Shown: positions 17,256-26,643, counted from the first letter of the stretch. The stretch is DNA of 64,000 bases from Scrofimicrobium sp. R131 (GCF_040256745.1 NZ_CP138335.1:868001-932000); one strand, 5' to 3'. A program made the numbers and translations. The notes: generated from the letters alone by a model not told the origin.

Positions 17256-17269
17256 GGCGGAGCATGTGG

Positions 17270-17447
17270 CAAAATAGATCAGTGGACTGCCCGGCGTAAC
17301 CTGCCGCAGGGGGGCGCAAGATGGGCATCCGCACCAGGATAGCGAACCGTCCCTTTCGGGGCCGCTCGGTTGGAAATGGCCAGCTGAGTACGGTGAGTTC
17401 GCCAAACTGGCATGGCTGACCTGCGGCAGTTGTGCTTGGGAGTTGAC
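17270..17447 (+). promoter_or_regulatory. Promoter and structured leader of rplS
   Basis: CAAAAT at 17270-17275 is a plausible -10. The leader that follows contains CTGCCGCAGG at 17301-17310, which is perfectly complementary to CCTGCGGCAG at 17420-17429. These close a roughly 130-base domain that also contains an AACCG/CGGTT stem. The closing stem ends about ten bases before the GGGAG ribosome-binding site. Autoregulation by L19 is inferred from other bacteria in which rplS has such leaders. Confidence 0.55.
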
Positions 17448-17795
17448 ATGCAGAAACTTGATTCCGTTGATGCCGCTTCGCTTCGCGACGACATTCCTCC
17501 GTTCCGTCCCGGCGACACCGTCAAGGTGCACGTGAAGGTCGTGGAAGGTAACCGCTCGCGGATCCAGATTTTCCAGGGCGTCGTGCTGGCTCGTTCCGGC
17601 CAGGGCGTCTCTGAAACCTTCATCGTTCGTAAGGTTTCCTTCGGCGTTGGGGTGGAACGAACCTTCCCGGTTCACTCTCCGTCCATCGACCAGATTGAAG
17701 TGGTAACCCGCGGCGACGTGCGTCGGGCCAAGCTGTACTACCTGCGTAACCTGCACGGTAAGGCCGCCAAGATCAAGGAAAAGATCACGCGCTAA
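17448..17795 (+). CDS. rplS: 50S ribosomal protein L19
   Basis: bL19 lies at the 30S-50S interface. The 115-residue protein is typical: [22 protein letters not shown]…[30 protein letters not shown] and [19 protein letters not shown] 17448 is preceded by GGGAG; an in-frame ATG at 17412 has no family similarity ahead of this start. It follows trmD as usual but has its own leader. A terminator follows. Confidence 0.97.
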   Translation: MQKLDSVDAASLRDDIPPFRPGDTVKVHVKVVEGNRSRIQIFQGVVLARSGQGVSETFIVRKVSFGVGVERTFPVHSPSIDQIEVVTRGDVRRAKLYYLRNLHGKAAKIKEKITR

Positions 17796-17808
17796 CTCAC
17801 ACGTAGAG

Positions 17809-17849
17809 ATGGGTCCTGAGCCGCCCGGCTTGGGACCCATTACTATTTT
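17809..17849 (+). terminator. Intrinsic terminator after rplS
   Basis: ATGGGTCC at 17809-17816 pairs with GGACCCAT ending at 17840, with an inner GAGCCG/CGGCTT stem. TACTATTTT follows, giving a U-rich tail. Confidence 0.8.
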
Positions 17850-17869
17850 GAGGGGATACACTTTCACCC

Positions 17870-18571
17870 ATGAGCTTTCTTTCCCGCCGCACTGCCCAGC
17901 ATAAAGCGGCGGAATCCTCCGAAGGATCCTGGTGGTCCTGGGTCCGTGAGGTACTAATCGTCCTGATCCTGGCCCTGGTCATCTCCACGCTGCTTCGGCA
18001 CTTCGTCGTGCAGGTGTACTCGATCCCATCGCCCTCCATGGTTCCCACCCTGCAGGTGGGGGACCGGATCGTGGTGGATAGGATTCCTGGGAGTGGCAAG
18101 GATATTCACCGCGGAGACGTGGTTGTCTTCGAAGACTCTCAGGGGTGGATGGCCTCGGCGGATCAGGGGCGGACTTCGTTCCTGCGGCCAATTGGCGAGT
18201 TCTTGGGCCTGGTGCCCGCCAACGGGGAGCAGATCATCGTCAAACGGGTGATCGGCGTGGGCGGGGACCAGGTGGCCTGCTGCACCGCAGAGGGGCAGCT
18301 GACCGTGAACGGCACCCCGATCTCGGAGGAGTATTTGCCTGACGGTGAGGTTCCCTCCCGCGACGAGTTTGAAGTGACCGTTCCGGAAGGGCACTACTGG
18401 GTGATGGGCGACAATCGGTCACATTCGGCCGACTCGCTGTACCACTACCAGCGCGGGGAGCAACCGTTCATTGCCGACCAGGACGTGATCGGTCGAGTGT
18501 GGTCCGTGATTTGGCCCGTTAATCACTGGTCGTCGGTTTCCCATCGGGACGCATTTGCCGATGTTGGCTGA
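17870..18571 (+). CDS. lepB: Type I signal peptidase
   Basis: This membrane-bound serine/lysine protease of 233 residues removes signal peptides from exported proteins. One N-terminal membrane segment (about 26-46) precedes the catalytic Ser in SIPSPSMVPTL. The catalytic Lys lies in IVKRVIGVGGD, and the C-terminal GDNRSHSADS box completes the family signature. It overlaps rnhB by 11 bases, the usual lepB-rnhB arrangement in actinobacteria. Confidence 0.95.
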   Translation: MSFLSRRTAQHKAAESSEGSWWSWVREVLIVLILALVISTLLRHFVVQVYSIPSPSMVPTLQVGDRIVVDRIPGSGKDIHRGDVVVFEDSQGWMASADQGRTSFLRPIGEFLGLVPANGEQIIVKRVIGVGGDQVACCTAEGQLTVNGTPISEEYLPDGEVPSRDEFEVTVPEGHYWVMGDNRSHSADSLYHYQRGEQPFIADQDVIGRVWSVIWPVNHWSSVSHRDAFADVG

Positions 18572-19181
18572 CCTGACGCGGGAACAGATCCTGGCCGAGC
18601 AGTACGGCCTCGTAGCCGGCGTGGACGAGGTGGGGCGCGGGTGTCTGGCCGGGCCCGTCTGCGTGGGACTGGTGGTGGCTCCCCTGGACCGGCCCATCCC
18701 GACCGGGCTGACCGACTCGAAACTACTCAGCCCCACCCGGCGCCAGAAACTGGTGCCCCAGGTGGAGGAATGGGCGCTCGCCTGGGCCCTCGGCTGGGCC
18801 GGACCGGACGAGGTGGACCACCTCGGCATCGTGGGGGCGCTTCGCGCCGCCGGGCACCGGGCGCTGGCCCAGATCGACCTGGAAGTCGGGATTGTGCTGC
18901 TGGACGGGAACCACGACTGGTTCAGCGACCTGTGGACCCCGCCCGTGGTCACCCAGGTGAAGGCGGATCGGGATTGTGCCTCGGTGGCGGGCGCATCCGT
19001 GCTGGCGAAGGTGGCCCGGGACCGCTACATGGAGTCACTGGCGGACCCCGGGTACGATTGGGCGCATAACAAGGGATACGGTTCGGCGAAACATCGCGCC
19101 GCTCTGGCCAACCTCGGGGTGAGTGACCACCACCGGAAGACGTGGAAATTGCTGACAGAAGGGACGGCTACAGGTGGGTAG
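18561..19181 (+). CDS. rnhB: Ribonuclease HII
   Basis: RNase HII (206 residues from ATG 18561) removes RNA from RNA-DNA hybrids and single ribonucleotides from DNA. The active-site motif is VAGVDEVGRGCLAGPV; DSKLLSP and VKADRDCASVAGASVLAKVARD follow as in the family. TTG 18555, two codons upstream, is an alternative start. Its 3' end overlaps the DUF2469 gene by eight bases. Confidence 0.94.
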   Translation: MLADLTREQILAEQYGLVAGVDEVGRGCLAGPVCVGLVVAPLDRPIPTGLTDSKLLSPTRRQKLVPQVEEWALAWALGWAGPDEVDHLGIVGALRAAGHRALAQIDLEVGIVLLDGNHDWFSDLWTPPVVTQVKADRDCASVAGASVLAKVARDRYMESLADPGYDWAHNKGYGSAKHRAALANLGVSDHHRKTWKLLTEGTATGG

Positions 19182-19476
19182 CGACGACATTGAGAACTAC
19201 GAGAACAGCCGGGAACTGGACCTGTTTCGCGAATACAAAGACGTGGTGGGGCTGTTCAACTACGTGGTGGAAACTGAGCGGCGCTTCTACCTGTGTAACC
19301 AGGTGGACATGCAGGCCCGGCCGGCCGGCGGCGACGTCTTCTTTGAGCTGACCCTGACTGATGCCTGGGTGTGGGACATTTACCGCCCCTCCCGTTTCGT
19401 CAAATCCGTTCGGGTGGTGACCTTCAAGGACGTGAACGTCGAGGAGCTCTCCAAGCCCGAGCTGGGTCTGCCCTAA
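19174..19476 (+). CDS. DUF2469 family protein
   Basis: The 100-residue acidic protein matches the actinobacterial DUF2469 family, conserved between rnhB and yraN. Recognisable parts are ENYENSRELDLFREYKDVVGLFNYVVETERRFYL and the PSRFVKSVRVVTFKDVNVEEL tail. No function is established. No signal peptide or membrane segment is seen. GTG 19174 sits inside the end of rnhB. Confidence 0.88.
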   Translation: MGSDDIENYENSRELDLFREYKDVVGLFNYVVETERRFYLCNQVDMQARPAGGDVFFELTLTDAWVWDIYRPSRFVKSVRVVTFKDVNVEELSKPELGLP

Positions 19477-19561
19477 GTCCACAAACCTCCCGGGTGGGGG
19501 TTGTCCACAAGCTTCCAGTTGGCCAGTGGGTTCGGGTTGAACGCCCGGGCACACTGGCCCC

Positions 19562-19912
19562 ATGACTAAAGGAACGAATCAGCTGGGTCGGCGCGGTGAA
19601 GCCGCGGCCGAACGGTACTTGACTGCGCGCGGACTGAAGGTGTTGCAGCGTAACTGGCGCGACGGCCCCCGCGGCGAAATCGACCTGATCCTCGAGGACG
19701 GCGCCACCGTCGTATTTGTCGAGGTGAAAACGCGCCGCGGCGGTGAGGTGGCTGAAGTATTGAGCCCGGCCAAACGGTTCCGGCTCACCTGCCTGGCCGC
19801 GGCCTGGCTGCGCCAAAGCCCCGGCTTTCACCCGTACCGGATCGACCTGGTGGGGGTGCAGCCCGGACCCCAGGGCGCGCAGATTCACTGGTGGAAGGGG
19901 ATCGACCGGTGA
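19562..19912 (+). CDS. YraN family (UPF0102) nuclease-like protein
   Basis: The 116-residue protein has the UPF0102 core LGRRGEAAAERYL, then a restriction-endonuclease-like motif GEIDLILEDGATVVFVEVKTR in which D, E and K match the nuclease-fold active site. Its biological role is unsettled. It precedes comM and dprA, with which it is usually clustered, and its stop overlaps the comM GTG. Confidence 0.9.
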   Translation: MTKGTNQLGRRGEAAAERYLTARGLKVLQRNWRDGPRGEIDLILEDGATVVFVEVKTRRGGEVAEVLSPAKRFRLTCLAAAWLRQSPGFHPYRIDLVGVQPGPQGAQIHWWKGIDR

Positions 19913-21420
19913 GCACCGCCTACGCAATCAGCCTCACCGGCCTGCGGGGGGTCCCGGTTCGGGTGGAGGCCCAACTGGGGACCGGCCTGGTCCAAACCAC
20001 GATTGTGGGCCTGGCCGACACGGCTTTGCGAGAGTCGAAAGAGCGGCTCCGTTCGGCCCTGCAAAGCTGCCAGGTTCCCTCCCTCAACCGGCGCCTGACC
20101 ATCAATCTGTCTCCTGCCTCGCTGCCAAAAACCGGTTCCGGGTTCGACCTGTCGATCGCGGCGGCTGTTCTGTCTGTGCGGGGACTGGTCGACCCTGAGC
20201 TGCTGCCCGGCACGGTGTTCGCCGCGGAACTGGGGTTGGATGGGACCGTCCGACCGATTCCCGGGATCTTGGCCCACGCCTGGTCCGCCCAAGATCAAGG
20301 ATTCCGCCGGATTGTGGTGGCTGAGGAAAGCCGAGCCGAAGCCGACCAGGTGCAGGGGATCGAGGTGATTGGGTGTCGCCACTTGAGCCAACTGGTGCAG
20401 GCGTTTCAGCCAGGTGGTGCCGGTTGGGATCAGTTCTGTCCACCGCCGGCCGTGGCGGCGGATCCGGTCCCCGGGGCATTGGCGGATGAAGACGTCGACC
20501 TGAATGAGGTGCGGGGACAACCGGCGGCCCGGTGGGCGGCGCTGGTGGCTGCCGTCGGAGGACACCACCTGCTGCTGCACGGCGAAGCGGGCAGCGGCAA
20601 AACCCTGCTGGCCGAGCGGATTGGCACCTTGCTCCCGCCGCTGGACTCACACGACGCCCTGGTGCTGGGGGCGATGCGGTCGGCTACCTCGTCCGGGGGA
20701 ACGCTGGATCGGCGGGCCCCCAACCAAATTGCCGGCCCCAACACCACCGTGCCCGCTCTGCTCGGCGGCGGACCCAGGCTGGTCCGGCCCGGCCTGATTT
20801 CCCTGGCCCACGGCGGGGTGCTGGTGCTAAATGAAGCCCCCGAGTTTCCCCGGCGGGTGCTCGATGCCCTTCGCGGCCCGCTGGATAACGGTGAGGTGAC
20901 CATCCGACGTACCGGTGGGGTGGTGACGTTCCCGGCGCAGTTTCAGCTGGTGTTGACGGCCAACCCCTGTGGGTGTGGTCCCCGCTGTCACTGCACCCCC
21001 AGTCAGCGTCACCGATATCGACAACGCCTGTCCGGTCCGCTGCTGGATCGGATTGATATTCAGTGGGAGATGAACCAACCCACCCTGACCGAACTGGAAC
21101 GGGACCAACCCATCAGTTCTGCCGAGGCCCAGCAGCAGGTGGCGGCGGCGCGTGCGCGGGGGCGGGCCCGCTGGTCCACCTGGCCCCTGAACGCACACGT
21201 TCCCGGCCGGTTCCTGCGCACTGAAGGTTCGATCCCGGACAGCTTCCTGCGCGTGCTGGAACTGACCGTCTCGCGCGGGAACCTGAGTTTGCGCGGGGCT
21301 GATCGGATTCTGCGTCTGGCCTGGTCCATCGCGGATCTGGCCGGACATCAGCGGCCCACCGCCGAGGACCTCAGTTCCGCCATGACCCTGCGGTTGGATC
21401 ACCCGTGGGGGCGCTCATGA
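19909..21420 (+). CDS. comM: YifB/ComM family Mg-chelatase-like ATPase
   Basis: This AAA+ protein of 503 residues belongs to the ComM family, a branch-migration helicase acting in natural transformation in some bacteria. The N-terminal S5-like domain ends near 180. Walker A is GEAGSGKTLLAE near residue 224. The Walker B position reads GVLVLNEAPEF near 306, with Asn where the family usually has Asp. LTANPCGCGPRCHC and the C-terminal Mg-chelatase lid follow. GTG 19909 is chosen because AAGGGG precedes it and the start overlaps yraN. The ATGA overlap with dprA suggests coupling. Confidence 0.92.
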   Translation: MSTAYAISLTGLRGVPVRVEAQLGTGLVQTTIVGLADTALRESKERLRSALQSCQVPSLNRRLTINLSPASLPKTGSGFDLSIAAAVLSVRGLVDPELLPGTVFAAELGLDGTVRPIPGILAHAWSAQDQGFRRIVVAEESRAEADQVQGIEVIGCRHLSQLVQAFQPGGAGWDQFCPPPAVAADPVPGALADEDVDLNEVRGQPAARWAALVAAVGGHHLLLHGEAGSGKTLLAERIGTLLPPLDSHDALVLGAMRSATSSGGTLDRRAPNQIAGPNTTVPALLGGGPRLVRPGLISLAHGGVLVLNEAPEFPRRVLDALRGPLDNGEVTIRRTGGVVTFPAQFQLVLTANPCGCGPRCHCTPSQRHRYRQRLSGPLLDRIDIQWEMNQPTLTELERDQPISSAEAQQQVAAARARGRARWSTWPLNAHVPGRFLRTEGSIPDSFLRVLELTVSRGNLSLRGADRILRLAWSIADLAGHQRPTAEDLSSAMTLRLDHPWGRS

Positions 21421-22559
21421 GTAGTCTGCCGATTGACCCGGCGGACCCGGTCTTAGCCGGGGCGGTCTGGACCCACCTGGCCGAGCCGGGCGACCCGGCC
21501 GTGCGGATCCTGCAGCGGGTCCTAGGGTCGGAAGCGGCCTTGCAGTGGGTGTTTGCCGACGAGGCAGGCCCGGTGCCGGAGGAGACGATCCCCTGGGCCA
21601 CCTGCCACGAGCGTTGGCATCCGAGGGCCCGCGCCCTCAACCTGGGTCAATCGCTGACCGAACTGCATCGACTGGGCGGTCGAATTATCGTCCCGTCCAG
21701 TCCCGACTGGCCGGCCCAACTCGGAGCGTTGGAGGATCGAGAACCGCAGGCGCTCTGGGTTCTGGGCGCCGGAAACCTTGGAGCCCACAGCGTTGCCCTG
21801 GTGGGGGCCCGAGCATCCAGCGACTATGGCAATCGCGTCGGTGCCACCTTGGCGCGAGATCTGGTTTCCGCCGGCTACCCGGTCATCTCCGGTGGTGCCT
21901 ACGGAATCGACGCCGCGGCGCACTGGGCGTCGGTGGCGGCGGCCCGACCGGATGGGTTTGCCGGGGTTGCAGTCCTGTGCGGCGGGGTGGGGAACCGCTA
22001 TCCGCGCTCAAACGAAGAGATGTTCCAGCAGCTGATGAAGGTGGGAATGCTGATTTCTGAGGTTCCACCGCACTGGCGCCCAGCCCGCTGGCGGTTCTTG
22101 GAGCGGAACCGGATCATTGCGGCGCTGAGCCAGGTGACCGTGGTGGTGGAGGCGGGGGTGCGCTCCGGTGCGCTCGCCACGGCGAACCGCGCGCTGGAGC
22201 AGGGGCGGCCGGTGGGGGCAGTTCCCGGCCCGATAACTTCCCCGACCTCCAGTGGATGTCACCAGCTCCTGCGCGACGGGGCCGAGCTGATCGGCAGCCT
22301 GGACGACGTCTTGAACCTGCTGCCCGGCCAGGGGGTTGGGGGTGAGTCGGCCGGGACGACCGCCAGTCCGGCGGATTTAAGTCCGGTGGCCCGGGTTGTC
22401 TGGGATGCGTTCCCCCGCTCTGGCCTGGCCGGGGTGCAGCAGTTGGGGCTGGCCGGCGGCCTAGGGGTGAGTGAAGTGGAAACCGCGCTGCTAGAAATGC
22501 AGCTTCGGGGGCTGGTGGGCCGGGAGGGGGCGACCTGGGTGCGCCTGGAGGTACAGTAG
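21417..22559 (+). CDS. dprA: DNA-processing protein DprA
   Basis: DprA (380 residues) binds incoming single-stranded DNA and loads RecA during transformation, though it is also common in non-competent species. The Rossmann-like core is VALVGARASSDYG…SGGAYGIDAAAH. RYPRSNEEMFQ, FLERNRIIAALSQVTVVVEA and GALATANRALEQGRPVGAVPG follow. A C-terminal winged-helix-like domain is present (about 315-378). ATG 21417 overlaps the comM stop. Confidence 0.95.
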   Translation: MSSLPIDPADPVLAGAVWTHLAEPGDPAVRILQRVLGSEAALQWVFADEAGPVPEETIPWATCHERWHPRARALNLGQSLTELHRLGGRIIVPSSPDWPAQLGALEDREPQALWVLGAGNLGAHSVALVGARASSDYGNRVGATLARDLVSAGYPVISGGAYGIDAAAHWASVAAARPDGFAGVAVLCGGVGNRYPRSNEEMFQQLMKVGMLISEVPPHWRPARWRFLERNRIIAALSQVTVVVEAGVRSGALATANRALEQGRPVGAVPGPITSPTSSGCHQLLRDGAELIGSLDDVLNLLPGQGVGGESAGTTASPADLSPVARVVWDAFPRSGLAGVQQLGLAGGLGVSEVETALLEMQLRGLVGREGATWVRLEVQ

Positions 22560-22574
22560 CGGCCAGGGGGTGTT

Positions 22575-23447
22575 TTGGTGCTGAGATGGGAGCGCTATCT
22601 GCGTGAGCGGCAGGGTTTTTCTGCGGCCACGGTTCGCAGCTACCGCGCGGATGTGGACAACCTCTTGGAGTTCCTAGGAATCAGGCAGCTGGAGGAACTC
22701 AACGATGCCCTGACGGTGAGGACCCTGCGTGCCTGGCTCAGCCACCGGGTGGCAGAAGGCAAGAGCCGGGCGACGATTGCGCGAAATGCGGCGGCGGTGC
22801 GCTCGTTTACCGCCTGGGCACACCGGGAGGGTTGGCTGACGGTTGACGTCGGCCAGGGCCTGGTAACGGCCGGGGTGGAAAACCACCTTCCCCAGGTGCT
22901 GTCTCAGGCGAGCGTGACGCAACTGCTGGACTATGCTGCGCAGCACGCCGAAACTCCGATTGCCGTGAGGGATTGGGCGATGACCGAGTTGCTCTACAGC
23001 TCGGGCCTGCGGATTGCCGAGCTGTGTTCCCTGGATGTCACCAGCGTGCAGGACCCGATGATCCGGGTCCGAGGAAAAGGCGGCAAGGAGCGGGTCGTTC
23101 CCTACGGTCGGCCAGCGGCCAGAGCCTTGGATCGGTGGTTGGAACGGCGGGAAGAACTGGCCGCTCCGGGTGAGGTGGCCCTGTTTGTCGGTCAGCGCGG
23201 GGGACGACTGAACCAGCGGGTGGCCCGCGCCGCCCTGCATCAGCTGACCCAAGCCGCCGGGGTGGAGGACATCAGCCCCCACGCGCTGCGCCACTCTTCC
23301 GCGACGCATCTGCTGGAAGAAGGGGCAGATTTGCGCCACGTGCAAGAGTTCCTGGGGCACTCTTCGCTCCAAACCACCCAGCGCTACACCCACGTGGATG
23401 CCGCCCGGCTGACCAAAGTTTTCCGCCAGGCACATCCGCGGGCCTAG
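22575..23447 (+). CDS. xerC: Tyrosine recombinase XerC
   Basis: The 290-residue site-specific recombinase has an N-terminal SAM-like core-binding domain and the catalytic residues Arg in SSGLRIAEL, Lys in GKGGKERVVPYG, HALRHSSATHLLEEGADLR, HSSLQTTQRYTH with the nucleophile Tyr. It fits XerC, which resolves chromosome dimers with XerD, and the dprA-xerC order is common. TTG 22575 or GTG 22578 is the start. It converges on the M23 peptidase gene with a four-base overlap. Confidence 0.92.
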   Translation: MVLRWERYLRERQGFSAATVRSYRADVDNLLEFLGIRQLEELNDALTVRTLRAWLSHRVAEGKSRATIARNAAAVRSFTAWAHREGWLTVDVGQGLVTAGVENHLPQVLSQASVTQLLDYAAQHAETPIAVRDWAMTELLYSSGLRIAELCSLDVTSVQDPMIRVRGKGGKERVVPYGRPAARALDRWLERREELAAPGEVALFVGQRGGRLNQRVARAALHQLTQAAGVEDISPHALRHSSATHLLEEGADLRHVQEFLGHSSLQTTQRYTHVDAARLTKVFRQAHPRA

Positions 23448-23854
23448 GGCCAAGACTTGAGTCGAATCGGTCCCAGCGTGAGCGCCAGCGGATCCACGTA
23501 CTGATCCCCGGGATATTTCGCCCCCCAGTGCAGCGAACCTGAAGTCGCCATTCGACCCAGCACCTGGCCGCGTTCAACCGCTTCCCCTACCTGCACGATC
23601 GGGGTCACCGGTTCGAAGGTGAGACGCAGGCCAGAAGCTAGCTCGACCGAGATGACAGACCGATCGACCAGCGGCCCGGCGTAGATCACCCGTCCCGGCG
23701 CGGGACTGACCACCTCCTGGTCCAGGTGTGCGACCAGGTCCACCCCACGGTGACCGGGCAGCCACCGCTCGGCCGGGGGATCGAAGGGGCGAGCCACTTG
23801 ACCGGGGGCTAAAACCCCAAGCAATAGCAGACTGAGAGTGAGCAGAGATTTCAT
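23444..23854 (-). CDS. Secreted M23-family peptidase-like protein
   Basis: The 136-residue protein begins with a signal peptide (MKSLLTLSLLLLGVLA). An M23/LytM-type domain follows: HRGVDLVAHLDQEVVSPAPGRV and SLHWGAKYPGDQYVDPLALL. The first metal His and Asp are seen in HRGVD and the last His in LHWG, while the usual HxH pair is reduced to one His, as in the actinobacterial xerC-adjacent subfamily. It may be a cell-wall hydrolase or a non-catalytic binding protein. ATG 23854 has TGAGGGA upstream and gives the signal peptide at the N-terminus. Confidence 0.8.
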   Translation of the reverse strand: MKSLLTLSLLLLGVLAPGQVARPFDPPAERWLPGHRGVDLVAHLDQEVVSPAPGRVIYAGPLVDRSVISVELASGLRLTFEPVTPIVQVGEAVERGQVLGRMATSGSLHWGAKYPGDQYVDPLALTLGPIRLKSWP

Positions 23855-24154
23855 TCCCTCAGTGTGGGCTGGGGCCACCGCCCGAGCTAGACTCGGATCG
23901 TCCAACGGTGGATAACCGGGGCCAGCAGAGCTGGGGACAGATCACAGTTTGGTCAATGCGCACAACCTCAGGCGTCCTCTACAATGGGAGACGCATCCAC
24001 TTCGGTGGGTGACTTCGCGTGTCAGCAAACGGAGAGCGGGGCTAGAGTCCTTCGGGCGCCTCGCACCTTGACACCAGGGCTCGGACTTCCGAGCAGGAAC
24101 TGAAATTTGGGCGCAAGCCCCCTAGCAGGCTGCCTAGGCAGCGAAAGGACGAAC
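23855..24154 (+). promoter_or_regulatory. Promoter and long leader of rpsB
   Basis: TACAAT at 23980-23985 is a good -10, leaving a leader of about 165 bases before rpsB. The leader has a perfect palindrome GCTGCCTAGGCAGC near 24128-24141 and a CCTAG/CTAGG stem option just before the ribosome-binding site AAAGGACG. Autoregulation by S2 is inferred; the structure has not been tested. No gene is seen in the stretch. Confidence 0.45.
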
Positions 24155-25006
24155 ATGGCTGTTGTAACCATGCGTCAGCTCCTCGAAAGTGGAGTGCACT
24201 TCGGACACCAGACCCGCCGTTGGAACCCGAAGATGAAGCCGTACATCCTGACGGAACGTAACGGCATTTACATTATCGACTTGCAGCAGACTGTGGCCGA
24301 CATCGATCGGGCTTACGACTTTGTCAAGACCACGGTTGCTCGCGGCGGCTCCATCCTCTTCGTGGGGACCAAGAAGCAGGCTCAGGAATCGGTCGAAGAG
24401 CAGGCCCGCCGGGTCGGGATGCCCTTCGTCAACCACCGCTGGCTGGGCGGGATGCTCACCAACTTCAATACCGTGGCCAAGCGGATTCAGCGGCTCAAGG
24501 AGCTGGAAGCGATTGACTTCGACGATGTGGCTTCTTCGGGTCACACCAAGAAGGAACTGCTGATGATGCGCCGCGAGAAGGACAAGCTGGCCCGCACCCT
24601 GGGCGGCATCCGCGACATGAACAAGCTGCCGGCGGCGGTTTGGGTAGTTGACACCAACAAGGAACACCTGGCCGTGACCGAGGCGACCAAGCTCTCGATC
24701 CCCGTCATCGGCATTCTGGACACCAACTGTGATCCCGAGGAAGTCACCTACGGCATCCCGGGCAACGACGACGCGATCCGCGCCGTGGACCTGCTGACCC
24801 GAGTGGTGGCTGACGCCTGCGCCGACGGCCTGCTGGCTCGCTCCGCCCCGAAGAAGGATTCGGCTGAAGTTGCCGACGTTGAGCCCCTGACCGAGTGGGA
24901 ACGCGAACTGCTGGAAAAGAACTCCGAAGAGGCCGCTGAAGCCGCTCCTGAGGCTGCCCCCGAAGCAGCCGCGGAAGAAGCTAAAGAAGAAGCCGCCGAA
25001 GCGTAA
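24155..25006 (+). CDS. rpsB: 30S ribosomal protein S2
   Basis: uS2 (283 residues) is recognised by [24 protein letters not shown] and [16 protein letters not shown]. An alanine/glutamate-rich C-terminal tail (about 250-283) extends beyond the E. coli length, as in many actinobacteria. ATG 24155 is preceded by AAAGGACG. tsf follows after 27 bases, the conserved S2-EF-Ts pair. Confidence 0.97.
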   Translation: MAVVTMRQLLESGVHFGHQTRRWNPKMKPYILTERNGIYIIDLQQTVADIDRAYDFVKTTVARGGSILFVGTKKQAQESVEEQARRVGMPFVNHRWLGGMLTNFNTVAKRIQRLKELEAIDFDDVASSGHTKKELLMMRREKDKLARTLGGIRDMNKLPAAVWVVDTNKEHLAVTEATKLSIPVIGILDTNCDPEEVTYGIPGNDDAIRAVDLLTRVVADACADGLLARSAPKKDSAEVADVEPLTEWERELLEKNSEEAAEAAPEAAPEAAAEEAKEEAAEA

Positions 25007-25033
25007 CCAACTACCAATAAAGGACGAATAGCA

Positions 25034-25861
25034 ATGGCAAATTTCACTGCCGCTGACGTCAAGGCCCTGCGTGAGGAAACCGGCGCAGGCATGATGGACG
25101 TCAAGAACGCCCTCACCGAAGCTGACGGCGACAAGGACAAGGCGCTGGAGATCATCCGCCTGAAGGGCCTGAAGTCGCTGTCCAAGCGTGAGGGGCGCGA
25201 AGCACTGGCCGGCCTGATCGTGGCCGCCGTGAACGGCAACGTCGGGACCATGGTTGAGGTCAACTCTGAGACCGACTTCGTGGCCAAGAACCAGAAGTTC
25301 ATCGACTTCGCCGGACAGGTGCTGGAAGCCGCGGTTGCCGCCAATGCCGGTGACCTCGAGGCGCTGCTGGCCGCCCCCGCCGGGGACGGCACCGTACAGG
25401 ACCTGGTCAACCAGATGGGCGCGGTCGTGGGCGAAAAGGTTGAGGTTCGGCGCGTGGCTCGCGTTGAAGGCGAGAACGTGGATCTCTACCTGCACCAGAC
25501 CAACCCGGATCTGCCCGCTCAGGTCGGCGTCTTCGTCGTCACCGACGCGAACGGGGCCGAGGTGGCGCACGACATCGCGATGCACGTCGCGGCGTTCCGT
25601 CCGTCCTGGCTGGACCGCGATTCCATTCCCAGCGACATCCTGGACAAGGAACGCGACACCCTGACCAAGCTGACCCTGCAGGACGGCAAGCCCGAGGCGA
25701 TCGTTCCGAAGATCGTGGAGGGTCGCCTGAACGCCTTCTACAAGGACAACTGCCTGGTCGATCAGGACTTTGCCCGGGATCCTTCCCAGACGGTTGGCAA
25801 GGTGCTGAAAGGCAAGAACGCTAAAGTCACCGAGTTTGTGCGCTTCCAGGTAGGCGCGTAA
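25034..25861 (+). CDS. tsf: Elongation factor Ts
   Basis: EF-Ts (275 residues) exchanges GDP for GTP on EF-Tu. The N-terminal UBA-like domain includes VKALREETGAGMMDVKNAL. The core contains EVNSETDFVAKN, the EF-Tu contacting motif. The C-terminal LVDQDFARDPSQTVGKVL completes the family. A strong terminator follows before pyrH. Confidence 0.97.
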   Translation: MANFTAADVKALREETGAGMMDVKNALTEADGDKDKALEIIRLKGLKSLSKREGREALAGLIVAAVNGNVGTMVEVNSETDFVAKNQKFIDFAGQVLEAAVAANAGDLEALLAAPAGDGTVQDLVNQMGAVVGEKVEVRRVARVEGENVDLYLHQTNPDLPAQVGVFVVTDANGAEVAHDIAMHVAAFRPSWLDRDSIPSDILDKERDTLTKLTLQDGKPEAIVPKIVEGRLNAFYKDNCLVDQDFARDPSQTVGKVLKGKNAKVTEFVRFQVGA

Positions 25862-25869
25862 CACTTCTC

Positions 25870-25906
25870 CCAGTGGCCCCGTCTCCGCCAGGAACGGGGC
25901 CACTGG
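25870..25906 (+). terminator. Terminator-like hairpin after tsf
   Basis: CCAGTGGCCCCGT at 25870-25882 pairs with ACGGGGCCACTGG ending at 25906, a 13-bp perfect stem with an 11-base loop. The following bases are only mildly U-rich. Confidence 0.75.
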
Positions 25907-25932
25907 CCTAATCAAACACCGAGGGAGTCCTG

Positions 25933-26643
25933 ATGAGTGCACGTCGAGTCCTACTGAAACTGTCCGGGGAGGTGTTCGGCGGCGGCAAAGTCGGGCTGGA
26001 CCCCAATGTGGTCTCCCAGGTGGCCGAGCAAATCGCTGACGCCAACCGGGCCGGAATCCAGATTGCCATCGTCGTCGGTGGCGGCAACTTCTTCCGGGGT
26101 GCGGAACTGTCCCAGCACGGCCTGGACCGCTCTCGGGCCGACTACATGGGGATGCTGGGGACCGTGCTGAACGCGCTGGCCCTGCAGGACTTCATTCAGC
26201 AGGCGGGGACCGAATGTCGGGTGCAGACCGCCATCACCATGCAGCAGGTGGCCGAGCCCTATATTCCGCTGCGGGCCATCCGCCACCTCGAACTGGGCCG
26301 GGTAGTGATTTTCGGGGCCGGTTCCGGGATGCCGTTCTTCTCCACCGATACGGTGGCCGTCCAGCGGGCCCTCGAATCTCACTGCGATGAGCTGCTGGTG
26401 GGCAAGAATGGCGTCAGCGGCGTTTACACCGCCGACCCGCGCCTTGACCCCGAAGCCAAGTTGCTCCCCAAACTGACCTACGCCGAGGCGCTGGCGCAAA
26501 ACCTGAAGGTGATGGATGCAGCAGCGTTTGCCCTGTGCCAGGAAAACGGGCTGAACACCAGAATCTTCGGCATGGCCGAGCCGGGGAATGTTGCCCGGGC
26601 CCTCAAAGGTGAGACAATCGGATCACTTGTTACTCGCGACTAA
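25933..26643 (+). CDS. pyrH: UMP kinase
   Basis: UMP kinase (236 residues) makes UDP in pyrimidine nucleotide synthesis. It has [23 protein letters not shown] and [23 protein letters not shown], the amino-acid-kinase fold signature. ATG 25933 is preceded by GAGGGAG. frr follows closely, the conserved pyrH-frr pair. Confidence 0.97.
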   Translation: MSARRVLLKLSGEVFGGGKVGLDPNVVSQVAEQIADANRAGIQIAIVVGGGNFFRGAELSQHGLDRSRADYMGMLGTVLNALALQDFIQQAGTECRVQTAITMQQVAEPYIPLRAIRHLELGRVVIFGAGSGMPFFSTDTVAVQRALESHCDELLVGKNGVSGVYTADPRLDPEAKLLPKLTYAEALAQNLKVMDAAAFALCQENGLNTRIFGMAEPGNVARALKGETIGSLVTRD

